Of a stretch of 42,850 nucleotides of DNA, positions 33,448-42,391 are shown piece after piece. Source of the stretch: SSEF01 sp964604195 (GTDB lineage Bacteria; Patescibacteriota; Minisyncoccia; Moranbacterales; UBA1568); assembly GCA_964604195.1 (NCBI GenBank), contig CAZRXW010000008.1, positions 1 through 42,850 of the forward strand. The letters are read 5' to 3'. A program made the position numbers and the translations under genes. Under the pieces are notes generated by a model that did not search any database, was not told where the DNA came from, and was given only the letters and a program-made list of their open reading frames with translations. Position 1 is the first letter of the stretch; each line of letters opens with the position of its first letter.

Positions 33448-35226
33448 GTGAACTGGTCAAAAAAAGAGCTACTTTGGCTCGCTTTGGTGCTGGTGGTAGG
33501 ATTTGGCTCTTTTTTGCGCAGCTATCATTTTGGTGATTGGCTTCACTTTGAACTTGATCAGGCTCGGGATGCCAAAGTGATCGATATTGCTCTTGAGGGA
33601 GGTGCAGCTGATCTCCCCCTTCTTGGTCCGCGAGCCGGTGGTACCTTCTTGCGGTTAGCCCCAGGTTTTTATTGGCTTGAATATCTTGGTGCTCTTCTCA
33701 CTGGGGATGCAGTAGTGGGTGGCGCAGCTATGGTGCTCTTTTTTTCTATCCTTTCACTCCCGCTCTTTTATCTTTTGGTGCGGAGATTCTTTTCTCTCCC
33801 GCTAGCTCTCGGACTCCTCGGGCTTTTTGCTACGTCCGCCTTTATGGTGATGTATGGCCGCTTTGCATGGAACCCCAACCTGGTCCCATTCTTTTCATTG
33901 CTTGGTTTTTATGGATTATTGCGAGCAGTTGATCGAGATGAAACGCATCGGGGGAGATGGCTTTTGGCGAGTGCTTTTGGTTTGGGGCTGGCTACTCATA
34001 TGCACTTCTTGGCTTTTCTCGCTCTACCAGCTATTGCTGGTGGATTCCTCATTTTGAAACGTCCGCAGATAGCGCTGAAATTTTGGCTTGGAGCGATGTT
34101 TCTGGTAGTGCTTCTCTATGTTCCAATGGTGCTAAACGAGATCGCAACCGGTGGAGCCAATGCTCGGGAATTTGTGGATGCTCTCACTGAGAAATCAACC
34201 AAAGAAGATCACTCGCTTCTTGAAAAAGCCATCCGTGATGTGAGTGAGTTTTCTCTTCATAGCGTAGTTATTCTTTCCGGATTTGAAGGAGCCACCCTTC
34301 CCTCGGTTATCGCGAGCAACGGAGTCTTGGGATCGGTGTGTCGAGATAAGTGCGATGAGGGGAAGTGGTATGGTATGCTGGCCGTTTTGCTTTTGGGAGT
34401 GGCGCTTATCCTGCTCGTGAAATATTGGTATCTCGAACAGCACCCTCGGAAAAAAGACTTTCTTTTGCTCCTCCTTCTTTGGTTTGGAGTGACCTTTGTC
34501 CTTTTCCTTCCACTTTCCTATGGCATCGCTCCGCGTTTCTTCCTGTTGAATACCCCACTCTTCTTTGCTCTCCTGGGGCTCTTGCTCAAAGGATGGCAAA
34601 CGGTACTCAGTAAAAGAGTATCGGTGAAGGCAGGGCAATGGGGAGTGCTCTTTGTGATAACCCTCCTCATATGGTCGAATCTTTGGTCTTTGAGTGTTCG
34701 TTTTGGACAATTAAGAGAGGCAGGAGTAGTACCGGTAGAGAATGTGCCAGATAGAATTCTCAAGGAACCAATGAGAGTGACACTGGAACAACAACAATCA
34801 ATCGTTGATTTTTTGGCAGAGCGTTCTCGGGTAACGGGCTGGCCGATCTATATGAAGAGTGAGTCTCGTTATGAGCGGGCTCTCAAATATCATCTCGAAC
34901 GAAGATTAATCAACGGGGACGCCCTCAGCATCACTACGATTTATCAAGAGGGGATATATTTCTTGATTCTTCGTACCACCTCCAATCACGAGGCTACGCT
35001 CGAAAAGTACAAGCCGTATTATGATATCGGTACTCAAACAAGTTTTGGCACCCTGACGGTGATTGAACTTTTTCCAAGGGCGACAGCTATAACCGCAGTG
35101 CGTCAGGACTTTTCTCGTCCAGAAAAAGAAGCTAATTCTCAGGTAGCACCACGGTATACTATTCGGGAGTTTTTTGCTCGTACTGAGTCCCGAGGAGGGG
35201 AAGATGATGTTGAAGAAGTCGAATAG
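33448..35226 (+). CDS. GT39/ArnT-like membrane glycosyltransferase (type A)
   Basis: A 592-residue polytopic protein that begins with GTG. The catalytic-loop region WLHFELDQARDAKVID and LLGPRAGGTFLRLAPGFYWLEY parallel the 27568 gene almost motif for motif, so the two are paralogues on opposite strands. The C-terminal soluble domain includes SRYERALKYHLERR, matching the paralogue's HERSLQYFL. It should transfer a sugar from a polyprenyl-phosphate donor at the outer membrane face. The protein ends in an acidic tail (RGGEDDVEEVE). The secreted beta-helix/CapA-like gene follows six bases downstream, so the pair is probably co-expressed. No Shine-Dalgarno sequence is seen. Confidence 0.8.
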   Translation: MNWSKKELLWLALVLVVGFGSFLRSYHFGDWLHFELDQARDAKVIDIALEGGAADLPLLGPRAGGTFLRLAPGFYWLEYLGALLTGDAVVGGAAMVLFFSILSLPLFYLLVRRFFSLPLALGLLGLFATSAFMVMYGRFAWNPNLVPFFSLLGFYGLLRAVDRDETHRGRWLLASAFGLGLATHMHFLAFLALPAIAGGFLILKRPQIALKFWLGAMFLVVLLYVPMVLNEIATGGANAREFVDALTEKSTKEDHSLLEKAIRDVSEFSLHSVVILSGFEGATLPSVIASNGVLGSVCRDKCDEGKWYGMLAVLLLGVALILLVKYWYLEQHPRKKDFLLLLLLWFGVTFVLFLPLSYGIAPRFFLLNTPLFFALLGLLLKGWQTVLSKRVSVKAGQWGVLFVITLLIWSNLWSLSVRFGQLREAGVVPVENVPDRILKEPMRVTLEQQQSIVDFLAERSRVTGWPIYMKSESRYERALKYHLERRLINGDALSITTIYQEGIYFLILRTTSNHEATLEKYKPYYDIGTQTSFGTLTVIELFPRATAITAVRQDFSRPEKEANSQVAPRYTIREFFARTESRGGEDDVEEVE

Positions 35227-35232
35227 TCTAGT

Positions 35233-37506
35233 ATGAAGGAGGCTATTTCCCCTCAGTATAAGATTCTGCTCACTAGCTGGTTTCTGGTAGGAATTGTTTT
35301 GTTGGCTCCTTTTCGGATGGTTTTCGCTGGGGAGTATGACTACTATGTCAAAGAAGGGAGTAATGGAGATGGTTCCAAGGATGACCCTTTCGGCTCTGTG
35401 AAGGCAGCTCTTGAAGCTCTTGGTGAAAAGAAAAATCAAAAAATTTTTGTAGAAAAAGGGAGTTATAGCGCTGGACTTACTCTTCCTCGGGGAACGGCTA
35501 TCGTTGGGGCAGATGCAAAAACAGTTACCATTTCTGGGCCTTGGGTACTGGCCGATGGGGTACAGTTAGAGAAGCTGGGCTTTATAGGATCTGGTAATAT
35601 TTTGGTTACCAAAAATGCAGAAGTGACGCTTAAAAATCTCCGCTTCAAAGATGTTTCTGGCCCAGCGATCAAGACAGAGCCAGGAAACGCCAAACTTACC
35701 ATCAGTAATTCCACTATCGAAAATGCTCGGAAAGGGATGTATCTTCAGGCGGGGACGAGAATAGCTTTGCATGATGTGACCGTGATAAATAGTCGTGAAG
35801 AAGGAGTTGATATACGAGAAAATGTTTCGGGGACTATTCGTTCGAGTGAATTCCGAAATAATAAAGAATCGGGTATTGAACTTATCCTCGGCAGCTCGAG
35901 TCTCAGTATTGCTGACAATACCTTTTCGCAAAATGGAGCGAGCGGCATAGCGGCCCAATTTTTTGATGGGGCCAAGAAATTCGGTGATGTTCGTATTGAA
36001 GAGAATGCTTTCTCCAAAAATGAATGGGGAGTCAACTGCAAAGCTCCTCAAGGAAAAATGGATTCAAAATATTATTTCCTCAATTCTATAACGGCGTCAG
36101 GGAATACTTTCCAGGGGAACGCTCAGGGAGAAATTGCTCCTACGTGTAAAATCATGACTGACGAAGAACGGCGTGCTTTTGAAGCGGAGGAAGCAAAGAA
36201 AAAAGAATTGGCTGCAAAAGAGGCTTTGCTTCTCTTGAGTGAAACAGCTGCAGTCGAAAGGATGGAGAAGGCGGTGACGGAGCGAAAGATATTTCAGGAA
36301 GAGAGGTCACAGGAGGAGCTTTTGGGAGTGAAACGGACCATTGAGGTAATAGCAGGAGGTATTGACCGTCTAGAGGCAAGCCTCGACCATCTTGAGGAAC
36401 AATCAGTGTTCTTGTGCCAATTAATAGGACCCTCTGTTTTTGAACGAGAAAATATCAGAAGATCAAGGGAAGAACTAGAGGATATCATGCGGGGTATTGA
36501 CGAGGAGAGCCTGGTGCTCCGCTTTCCGTCTTCACGGGACTGGCTTGGTACGGCGCTCGCAGAAAAGCAGGCTGCGCTTGCGAGTGTAGAGAGAAGGCTC
36601 AGTGAGAGGCCGTGCCAGTGGTCACTTTTTGGTTGGATCAACAGGCTTATAGCTTCCTACCGTGAGCCAGTCTCGATCCTCTCAGAAGATGAGCAGTCAC
36701 TCAGGATGACCACTCCTCGAGATACAATCTTTTTCATGGGTCCTTTTGGTTATTACCCCAAGGTTCGTTCGAAGGCCATCATCGATGGTGACGCCGCTCT
36801 CTTTGCGAAAGCCAAAGAGAAGCTTCGTTCTTATGAAAGTGTGCTCACTCTCCTTCCGAAGCCATTTATGACAGATATAGATCCTCTTCCGCAGCAGAAA
36901 AATGAACTCCTCTTCTTTCCTGCAAGGTGGGCCAGTATCTTGGCAGCCAGTAATATTACGCATGCTCTTTTAGGGAGAGAGCCATCATTGATCGTCCCGG
37001 AATCACTAGCAAAAACAAAGACTCAAGCTGAGTATGCTGGTATTCATCTCTTGGGGAAAGATGAGCATGATGTTTCACAAACAGTGCTCGTTGGTAATAC
37101 GGTAGTGACACTTGTGGTGTACCGAGTAGGCGAAGGAACAAGTCTTGAACGAGCCCGAGCCGTTCTCCAGGAGGGTAAAAAGAAGAGTCGGCCGGTAATT
37201 GCACTTTTGATTTGGGAAGATAAGCAAACAGAAGTGACAAGTGAGATGCGGGCACTCGTCCGAGGTATCATCGACGATGGGGCGGATTTGGTGATTGGTT
37301 ATGGCAAAGATCTTCCACGAAGTGATGAGGATATCAATGGGAAAAAAGTATACTATTCACTTGGATCAGCTTGGAAAAATTTTGAGTACGGTCTTCTTGA
37401 TAAAGCTCTGGGTGTAGAAGTGCGGCCAAGATCTGATGGTTCAATCGAGATATATGAGCAGATCATTTCTTTTTCTGAAACAGAAGGCTTTCTGGTGGGT
37501 CAATAA
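35233..37506 (+). CDS. Secreted right-handed beta-helix protein fused to a degenerate CapA-like domain
   Basis: A 757-residue protein in four parts. A signal peptide or anchor ends near residue 32 (AFRMVFA-like cut before GEYDYY). A parallel beta-helix (about 35-300) has repeated short strands such as TLKNLRFKDVSG and LTISNSTIENARKG, as in NosD/DUF1565 polysaccharide-binding or lyase folds. A charged helical region, probably coiled coil, spans about 308-400 and beyond. The C-terminal part (about 492-757) follows the CapA/PGA_cap metallophosphatase layout: RDTIFFMGPFGYYP, ILAASNITHALL, LIWEDKQTE, DDGADLVIGYGKDLP and VYYSLGS. However, the metal ligands expected at GD, NNH, HWG and GHHPH are replaced, so catalysis is unlikely. 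A structural or glycan-binding role outside the membrane is inferred. It is probably co-transcribed with the transferase six bases upstream. Confidence 0.75.
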   Translation: MKEAISPQYKILLTSWFLVGIVLLAPFRMVFAGEYDYYVKEGSNGDGSKDDPFGSVKAALEALGEKKNQKIFVEKGSYSAGLTLPRGTAIVGADAKTVTISGPWVLADGVQLEKLGFIGSGNILVTKNAEVTLKNLRFKDVSGPAIKTEPGNAKLTISNSTIENARKGMYLQAGTRIALHDVTVINSREEGVDIRENVSGTIRSSEFRNNKESGIELILGSSSLSIADNTFSQNGASGIAAQFFDGAKKFGDVRIEENAFSKNEWGVNCKAPQGKMDSKYYFLNSITASGNTFQGNAQGEIAPTCKIMTDEERRAFEAEEAKKKELAAKEALLLLSETAAVERMEKAVTERKIFQEERSQEELLGVKRTIEVIAGGIDRLEASLDHLEEQSVFLCQLIGPSVFERENIRRSREELEDIMRGIDEESLVLRFPSSRDWLGTALAEKQAALASVERRLSERPCQWSLFGWINRLIASYREPVSILSEDEQSLRMTTPRDTIFFMGPFGYYPKVRSKAIIDGDAALFAKAKEKLRSYESVLTLLPKPFMTDIDPLPQQKNELLFFPARWASILAASNITHALLGREPSLIVPESLAKTKTQAEYAGIHLLGKDEHDVSQTVLVGNTVVTLVVYRVGEGTSLERARAVLQEGKKKSRPVIALLIWEDKQTEVTSEMRALVRGIIDDGADLVIGYGKDLPRSDEDINGKKVYYSLGSAWKNFEYGLLDKALGVEVRPRSDGSIEIYEQIISFSETEGFLVGQ

Positions 37507-37523
37507 AAACAAGGCTCTAGACC

Positions 37524-37543
37524 ATCACCCTAAGGTGATTTTT
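37524..37543 (+). terminator. Rho-independent terminator candidate after the beta-helix gene
   Basis: ATCACC (37524-37529), a CTAA loop, then GGTGAT (37534-37539) gives a six-base-pair stem running straight into T residues at 39-43. It is 18 bases after the stop at 37506, in the right orientation. The stem is short, so efficiency is uncertain. Confidence 0.5.
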
Positions 37544-37558
37544 AGCGCGTCTCTAACC

Positions 37559-37578
37559 CCCTGGGCGTAAGCCCAGGG
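37559..37578. terminator. Strong hairpin between convergent genes
   Basis: CCCTGGGC (37559-37566) and GCCCAGGG (37571-37578) form a perfect eight-base-pair GC-rich stem with a GTAA loop (a GNRA-type tetraloop in plus-strand RNA). It lies four bases after the stop of the minus-strand flippase. Neither side has a T run, so it may be a factor-dependent or 3'-end-protecting hairpin and not a classical terminator. Confidence 0.5.
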
Positions 37579-37582
37579 AGGT

Positions 37583-39055
37583 TCAAGCAGAACGCTTGAG
37601 AAGTTTCTTGAAGGGAGTAAGGTCTTCGTTCGTGAGAACATGGGTGAGATAGAGAAAGCCGAGGTAAAAAAGACCAAGGAGAGTGGAGGAAAGAATGAAC
37701 CAGGGGCCGGCTGGAAGGAAGGAACTCATGATCCACATGAGAGCGGCTCCGAGGCTAGCCAAGCAAAGGGCGCGCCATGGGAAAGAGAGGCTAAAGTGAG
37801 TGAAGACTTTGATGAGGATACCAATCATGAGAAGGAAGCAAGTAAGTGAGACAGAGGCAGCTGCTCCCAAGAGACCATAGAGAGGGATAAGGACGAGATT
37901 CAGCACAAGAGCGAAAGCCACACCGATGATAGCGAGGATCAATGGGAAACGAAGGAGCCCTGCACCATTCATGGCAAAAGTAAACACATAGAAGATGGTA
38001 AGAGCAGCGATTCCGATAGTGAGGACACTCATAGGGAGGGCGGCACCAGTATAGGCACTGCCATAGAAGAGATGGAGTACCTCGGGGGCATAGTGGGCAA
38101 GGAGGAGCGTGATAGGGACAAGAAGGAAGAGCATGAGACGAAACGACTGCAGAAACAGTTTTTTGGTAGCAGCTGTGTCGCGATGAGCCTCGGTCTTGGC
38201 GATCGTGGGGAGGAGGGCGATCGCTAGTGCGTAGAAGAGGTAGTAGGGAATACGACCAACGGTGACAGCGGCATTGTAGAGACCGGTTAAATGATCATCG
38301 GCGAGCAAAATCTTTACCAGAAAAAGATCGAGGGTAAGAATGAGTTCGTAAAAGACGAGAAAAAAAGTGAGAGGGAGAGCATGGGAAATGATGTCGCGCC
38401 AAGGAAAATGAGGGCTCGTTTTTTTCTCAGCGAGAGCTTGGGGGAAATAGCGCCGCATGAGGAACGGCTCTATGATAAGACCTACGAAAAAGACCAGAAG
38501 CGGTGCGAGGATATTGCCAGTGATAGCCCCGGTCACTCCACTGGTAAGGGCGAGGGTACCGATGAAGCCAATACGAGCCAGGGAACGGAGCGTTTTGAGG
38601 AAAGCTTGGACACGGAAAAAATGGAGCCCAACAAAGAAGTAGAGATTGAAAGAAGCAGCAGCAAAAGTGGGGATAATAAGACTGGAGAGTTTGAGGAGTG
38701 GCGTGAGCGAGGGATCACCGAGCAGAGTAGCAAAAAGAGGTGCGGCTAGGTAGAAAACAAGGGTGAGGCTACCAATAAGAATAAGTTGGAGGGATCTGGC
38801 ACTGCGACGGATACCATAGAGAGAGGCAGGGTCTTTTTCGGAGGCGCTGGCGAGATATTTGGACATGGCTGTCGGAATACCATTCCCGATAAGGACGATC
38901 AGCATAGTGGTGAGTGTGATCACTAGTCCATAGCGACCATATTCGGCTGGTCCAAGGAAACGACCAGTGAGCGCATGTACCACATAGCCCGAGAGGTTGT
39001 AGATGACCTCGGCGAGGGTAAGCCAGAGAACAGCCTGGGTAAATTTATGCTTCAT
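37583..39055 (-). CDS. MOP-superfamily polysaccharide flippase (second)
   Basis: A 490-residue protein with about 14 hydrophobic segments. It has the standard TGRFLGPAEYGRYGLVITL segment after helix 1 and GLYNAAVTVGRIPYYLFYA at the start of the second half, as in Wzx/TuaB-like exporters of lipid-linked oligosaccharides. It is longer than the island flippase and unlike it in sequence, so the locus carries two separate exporters. The kinase-like gene lies 13 bases upstream and the two are probably co-transcribed. A GC-rich hairpin follows its stop. Confidence 0.88.
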   Translation of the reverse strand: MKHKFTQAVLWLTLAEVIYNLSGYVVHALTGRFLGPAEYGRYGLVITLTTMLIVLIGNGIPTAMSKYLASASEKDPASLYGIRRSARSLQLILIGSLTLVFYLAAPLFATLLGDPSLTPLLKLSSLIIPTFAAASFNLYFFVGLHFFRVQAFLKTLRSLARIGFIGTLALTSGVTGAITGNILAPLLVFFVGLIIEPFLMRRYFPQALAEKKTSPHFPWRDIISHALPLTFFLVFYELILTLDLFLVKILLADDHLTGLYNAAVTVGRIPYYLFYALAIALLPTIAKTEAHRDTAATKKLFLQSFRLMLFLLVPITLLLAHYAPEVLHLFYGSAYTGAALPMSVLTIGIAALTIFYVFTFAMNGAGLLRFPLILAIIGVAFALVLNLVLIPLYGLLGAAASVSLTCFLLMIGILIKVFTHFSLSFPWRALCLASLGAALMWIMSSFLPAGPWFILSSTLLGLFYLGFLYLTHVLTNEDLTPFKKLLKRSA

Positions 39056-39068
39056 GATTCTGGTAACT

Positions 39069-39671
39069 TCAGACCGAAGTATGAGTTAAAATCTGACGAG
39101 TTACATCGTCGATAGTCTGATCAGCATCAATAGGGGTAAGCCTCCATGTTTCCACGACTGATTCAAACAGTGCCGTTTTTTCTTCAAGATAGACGAGTCC
39201 TTGTTCGGGAGCCCTCTCCCGACTCATCACCTGCTCTGGTATAACTCGGAGGTAAAAGGCAATGGTTGGCTTCGGGATAAGCTGATATATTAGGCGGCTA
39301 TATAGAGCTTGGAGACTGCTTTTGTTGAGGTAGGCGATATTGACGAGGGTATCGTAGAAGTATCGATCAGAGAGGAGGTAGTCCACTGGTGACTTTTTGA
39401 GACGGTTCAGGTGCCAACGGAATCGTATCAGATCAACAATAAGTAAGCATCGACGCAGCCATAGACGAAAAGAAGAGCTTTTGGTTTCTGCCTTGGCAAG
39501 TCCGGCACGACGTGATCCGAAGAACATACTCCGAAGTGTCTCAACAAGACTAAAAGAAACAGCGTGAAAGTAGTGTACACGTTTTTCTTCAGCTTGAAGC
39601 CGAGCACGGAGTCTTTCGAGCTGAGTGCTTTTGCCACTTCCATCAACACCAGAGAAAGTGATGAACTTCAT
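39069..39671 (-). CDS. dTMP-kinase-like P-loop protein
   Basis: A 200-residue nucleoside-monophosphate-kinase fold. The P-loop TFSGVDGSGKSTQLERL (about 5-21) and the SDRYFYDTLVN segment match thymidylate kinase, and SRERAPEQG sits at the LID position. The usual TMP-binding REPGG motif after strand 2 is missing, and the middle region is rich in Arg/Leu, so it is unlikely to be the housekeeping Tmk. Similar Tmk-like proteins occur in glycan and phosphotransfer clusters with unknown substrates. Its ATG overlaps the last base of the RtcB-like stop codon (TAATG), a strong sign of translational coupling with that gene. Confidence 0.72.
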   Translation of the reverse strand: MKFITFSGVDGSGKSTQLERLRARLQAEEKRVHYFHAVSFSLVETLRSMFFGSRRAGLAKAETKSSSFRLWLRRCLLIVDLIRFRWHLNRLKKSPVDYLLSDRYFYDTLVNIAYLNKSSLQALYSRLIYQLIPKPTIAFYLRVIPEQVMSRERAPEQGLVYLEEKTALFESVVETWRLTPIDADQTIDDVTRQILTHTSV

Positions 39672-41176
39672 TAGTACATGATTACTGAAATTGGCTGTAA
39701 TTTCACGATTGGTTTGACTACTTCATTCTCGATGACGCTTTCGATAACGTCTTCAGCCCGTTTGTAGTGAGAAGAGTCTTGTTCGATCACCTTGGATGAA
39801 CGGCCATTGTAGAGTTTTACTCCTTTGGTCTTGAGTTTTTCATGGAGAGCTGCCTTACTTTCAGGGACAACATCCTCAGTCTTTTTGGCTGATTTCCCGG
39901 CGCCATGGTTGCAGGAGTAGAAGCTTGTTACATTACCATCCTGACCCACACAGAGGTAGGCTTCGGTACTCATGGAAGTAGGAATGAAGGCTGGTTCACC
40001 GGTGTCTTTGAAGAGGGGATGATCAGCCATCCTGGCTTTCCCATAGGCCCGGCTGGTACCATTGCGGTGCACCCACATTTTTTTTCCGTAATGTTCTTCT
40101 TCCGAAACGAGAATGTGGGGCATATCATAGAGGAGATCAGCTTCGATAGGCCTCCCGATTATTTTTTCGGCTGTCTGTATGAAGTTGTGCGTGATGGTAG
40201 CTCGGTTGGCATGAGCAAAATTGGAACAAGCCTTTCGTACTTTCATGTAGAGTTCACCATCCTCACCATGACCATCAAAGGTGATGAGTGGTTCCTTGGT
40301 GCCAAAATCTGAGGCACGAATTTTTTTGGCAATAGACCGGATTGTTTTTTTGAATGGAGTAATCCAGAGGAGTCTCCCTATATTCATGAGAATAGCGGTC
40401 GAAAGGTGCTCCCGTTTTTTGGCGGTGTACATGTACATATTGTACTGACCAAGAATACCCGAACCGCAGTGGACCATGAGGAGATACTGGCCTTTCTTGA
40501 GGTTAAATTTGGTAGCTATTTCTGGATCAAGAATATCGGTTACTTTCATGAGGTCAAGGAAATGATTGCCGGCAGCGCCAATGATGCCAGAACGAAACTG
40601 AGCAAAAAAGAGGAAGAGCGGTGGGATAATATCGAGGATATGGCGACGCGAAGGGATTGTCTCGAAGAAGTTGCCTCGATCGATGCTATTTTCGGCCTCG
40701 TGTTTGGTCTTGATGCCGAGAGAGTCGATGAGGGGTTGTATCCCGAGTCGACAAATATCAACGATGGTCATGAGAGGGAGAACGGTGCCAACGTATTTTT
40801 TGGTAGGGACGGTTTTGGTAGCTGCCTGAAAGATAGCATCGATTTCAGCTGGAGTGATGTTTTCTTCATCAAGATCAAGGCGAACCAGGCGCATACCACA
40901 GGCTGGGTCAGAATCATTTACTTGAGGAAGAATATACTGTTCTGATACCACGGTGGTACCAGTGGCATTTTTACGGCCAGGCTTGCTGTGGACATCAGCC
41001 ATAGCGGCGACATGCTGCGAGACGCAGTCATTACTAGCAACACTTTCAAGTTGAGTGAGGGTAGCATCGCTTGGCATGAGTTTGTCACCAATGTGAAAAA
41101 TAACGGGGACTTTCATCTTCTCCGTTTTCATCTCACTCTTGTGCTCAGATATTTTTTTGAAAGCTGATTCGTACAT
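39671..41176 (-). CDS. Divergent RtcB-family RNA ligase homologue
   Basis: A 501-residue protein matching the RtcB motif order: MADVH (59-63), DPACGMR with the metal-binding Cys93, GNHFLDL (203-209), VHCGSGILG (235-243), DMPHILV (351-357), VHRNGTSRAYG (369-379), FIPTSMSTEAY (398-408) and NHGAGKS, where His424 corresponds to the histidine that is guanylylated. The end AEDVIESVIENEVVKPIVKLQPISV also matches the family. Known RtcB joins 2',3'-cyclic phosphate (3'-phosphate) and 5'-OH RNA ends using GTP and manganese. The usual DVH-x-G-x-G-x-x-I-G loop reads DVHSKPGRKNATG and the terminal IKG is absent, so it is a divergent branch. ATGs at residues 16 and 21 have better upstream purines and could be the true start. 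The coupled kinase-like gene follows. Confidence 0.8.
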   Translation of the reverse strand: MYESAFKKISEHKSEMKTEKMKVPVIFHIGDKLMPSDATLTQLESVASNDCVSQHVAAMADVHSKPGRKNATGTTVVSEQYILPQVNDSDPACGMRLVRLDLDEENITPAEIDAIFQAATKTVPTKKYVGTVLPLMTIVDICRLGIQPLIDSLGIKTKHEAENSIDRGNFFETIPSRRHILDIIPPLFLFFAQFRSGIIGAAGNHFLDLMKVTDILDPEIATKFNLKKGQYLLMVHCGSGILGQYNMYMYTAKKREHLSTAILMNIGRLLWITPFKKTIRSIAKKIRASDFGTKEPLITFDGHGEDGELYMKVRKACSNFAHANRATITHNFIQTAEKIIGRPIEADLLYDMPHILVSEEEHYGKKMWVHRNGTSRAYGKARMADHPLFKDTGEPAFIPTSMSTEAYLCVGQDGNVTSFYSCNHGAGKSAKKTEDVVPESKAALHEKLKTKGVKLYNGRSSKVIEQDSSHYKRAEDVIESVIENEVVKPIVKLQPISVIMY

Positions 41177-41221
41177 AGCTGGAAAATTTATAGAATAACC
41201 ATTTCCCGGCTTGAGGAATAT

Positions 41222-42346
41222 CTACAGAGAGGCGTAGAGTTTTTCGTAAGCCCGGGCAGTTTTTTTAAGATCAAAATGCTCAATAACAAAAGCTCTGGCG
41301 GCGGTACTAATTTTTGCTCGTAATTCATTATTTTGGCTCAAATAAGCCACAGAATCGGTAATAGCTGCTCCAGAACCTCTGGGGATAGTAACACAAATAT
41401 CGGGATTTGAAAACTCCTGGAATTCCTTGAGATCAGAGAGGATAACTGGCTTGCCACAAGCGTAGGCTTCGATAATCACGAGCGGTACATCAAACTTGCC
41501 CCGCAGATTTTCTACCGGAAAGAGTACTATATCTGCCGTATTGTATAGCGTGGCCATACTGACCGTAGCGTGAGTTTTCTGGAAAAGGATTTTATCTTCG
41601 AGACCAAGATTTTTGGTTTGTGTCTCGAGTTCTTCTCGTTTGGCTCGGTCGGCCTCGTTTTTGATTCGGCAGGCAAAAAGGAAACGAAGGGGAGAATCAG
41701 GATGAGTTTGAAAAAATTGTACCCAAGCCCGAAAGAGGAGATCAGTTGCACCAAGACGGGTATATTCACCAGGATAAATGGCGAGTACCTGTTCTTTGGT
41801 GAGTCCATATGTTTCGAGTACCGCTCTGTCTTTTGGTTGGGGTGAATAGAGATCAAGGTCGATGCCGGGATAGATACGACTTACCTTGGTAAAGCCAAGT
41901 TTTTCGAGCTTTTGCTTGGTTGCTTCAGTATAGACAGTAATATGATCAGCAAAGAGAAGAGATTTCATAACTTCTGGTGAGTAGAGATCTTCCCGGAGTG
42001 TGGCGATAGTCTGGATGGTTTTTCCTTTTTGAGGATAAGCCAAGAGCTTGAGGGTACGTGTATTGAGCGTCGTCGGAGTAAAGAGATAGTGAGTTATATC
42101 ATACGTATGCCTATTTTTTCTCAGATAGCGGAGGAGTTCGAGTTTGGCTCGCCAATCGAAATGAGCCCGGGAAAATATGGGCTGTACTTCTGCTTGTGGC
42201 ATGAGGCCAGGGAGAGTGGGTACACTTGAGAGGAGAGTAAGCTTGTGTTCGGCTACTGTTTTCCCGAGGAAATACGCAAAGTTTTTGGAGGCTTCATCCC
42301 AAGGAGGGGTGAGTGGGCGGGTGGCAAGGAGAACTTTTTTAGACAT
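41222..42346 (-). CDS. Family 4 glycosyltransferase (GT-B)
   Basis: A 374-residue GT4 enzyme. The N-terminal domain starts VLLATRPLTPPWDEASKNFA, a variant of the usual glycine-rich loop in which WDEASKN replaces the GG pair. The donor domain contains AIYPGEYTRLGATDLLFRAW and DIVLFPVENLRGKFDVPLVIIEAYACGKP, holding a stretched version of the E-x7-E region. It likely adds a sugar in the cytoplasm. Gaps of 45 bases separate it from both neighbours, so its own promoter is possible, but none is clear. Confidence 0.85.
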   Translation of the reverse strand: MSKKVLLATRPLTPPWDEASKNFAYFLGKTVAEHKLTLLSSVPTLPGLMPQAEVQPIFSRAHFDWRAKLELLRYLRKNRHTYDITHYLFTPTTLNTRTLKLLAYPQKGKTIQTIATLREDLYSPEVMKSLLFADHITVYTEATKQKLEKLGFTKVSRIYPGIDLDLYSPQPKDRAVLETYGLTKEQVLAIYPGEYTRLGATDLLFRAWVQFFQTHPDSPLRFLFACRIKNEADRAKREELETQTKNLGLEDKILFQKTHATVSMATLYNTADIVLFPVENLRGKFDVPLVIIEAYACGKPVILSDLKEFQEFSNPDICVTIPRGSGAAITDSVAYLSQNNELRAKISTAARAFVIEHFDLKKTARAYEKLYASL

Positions 42347-42391
42347 AGTTCGATAGTTGATAGCAAGTAGCTTTTAGGTGATAGGTAAAAC

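Noticed and set aside
38291..38749. Long plus-strand open frame inside the second flippase
   Set aside because: It is antisense to a clear membrane-protein gene and its product is highly charged with no domain character, a typical shadow frame. The same applies to 13905-14300, 15269-15685, 16957-17460 and 40406-40945.
39069..39671. Housekeeping thymidylate kinase (tmk)
   Set aside because: The TMP-binding REPGG motif is missing, and the gene is coupled to an RtcB homologue inside a glycan locus.
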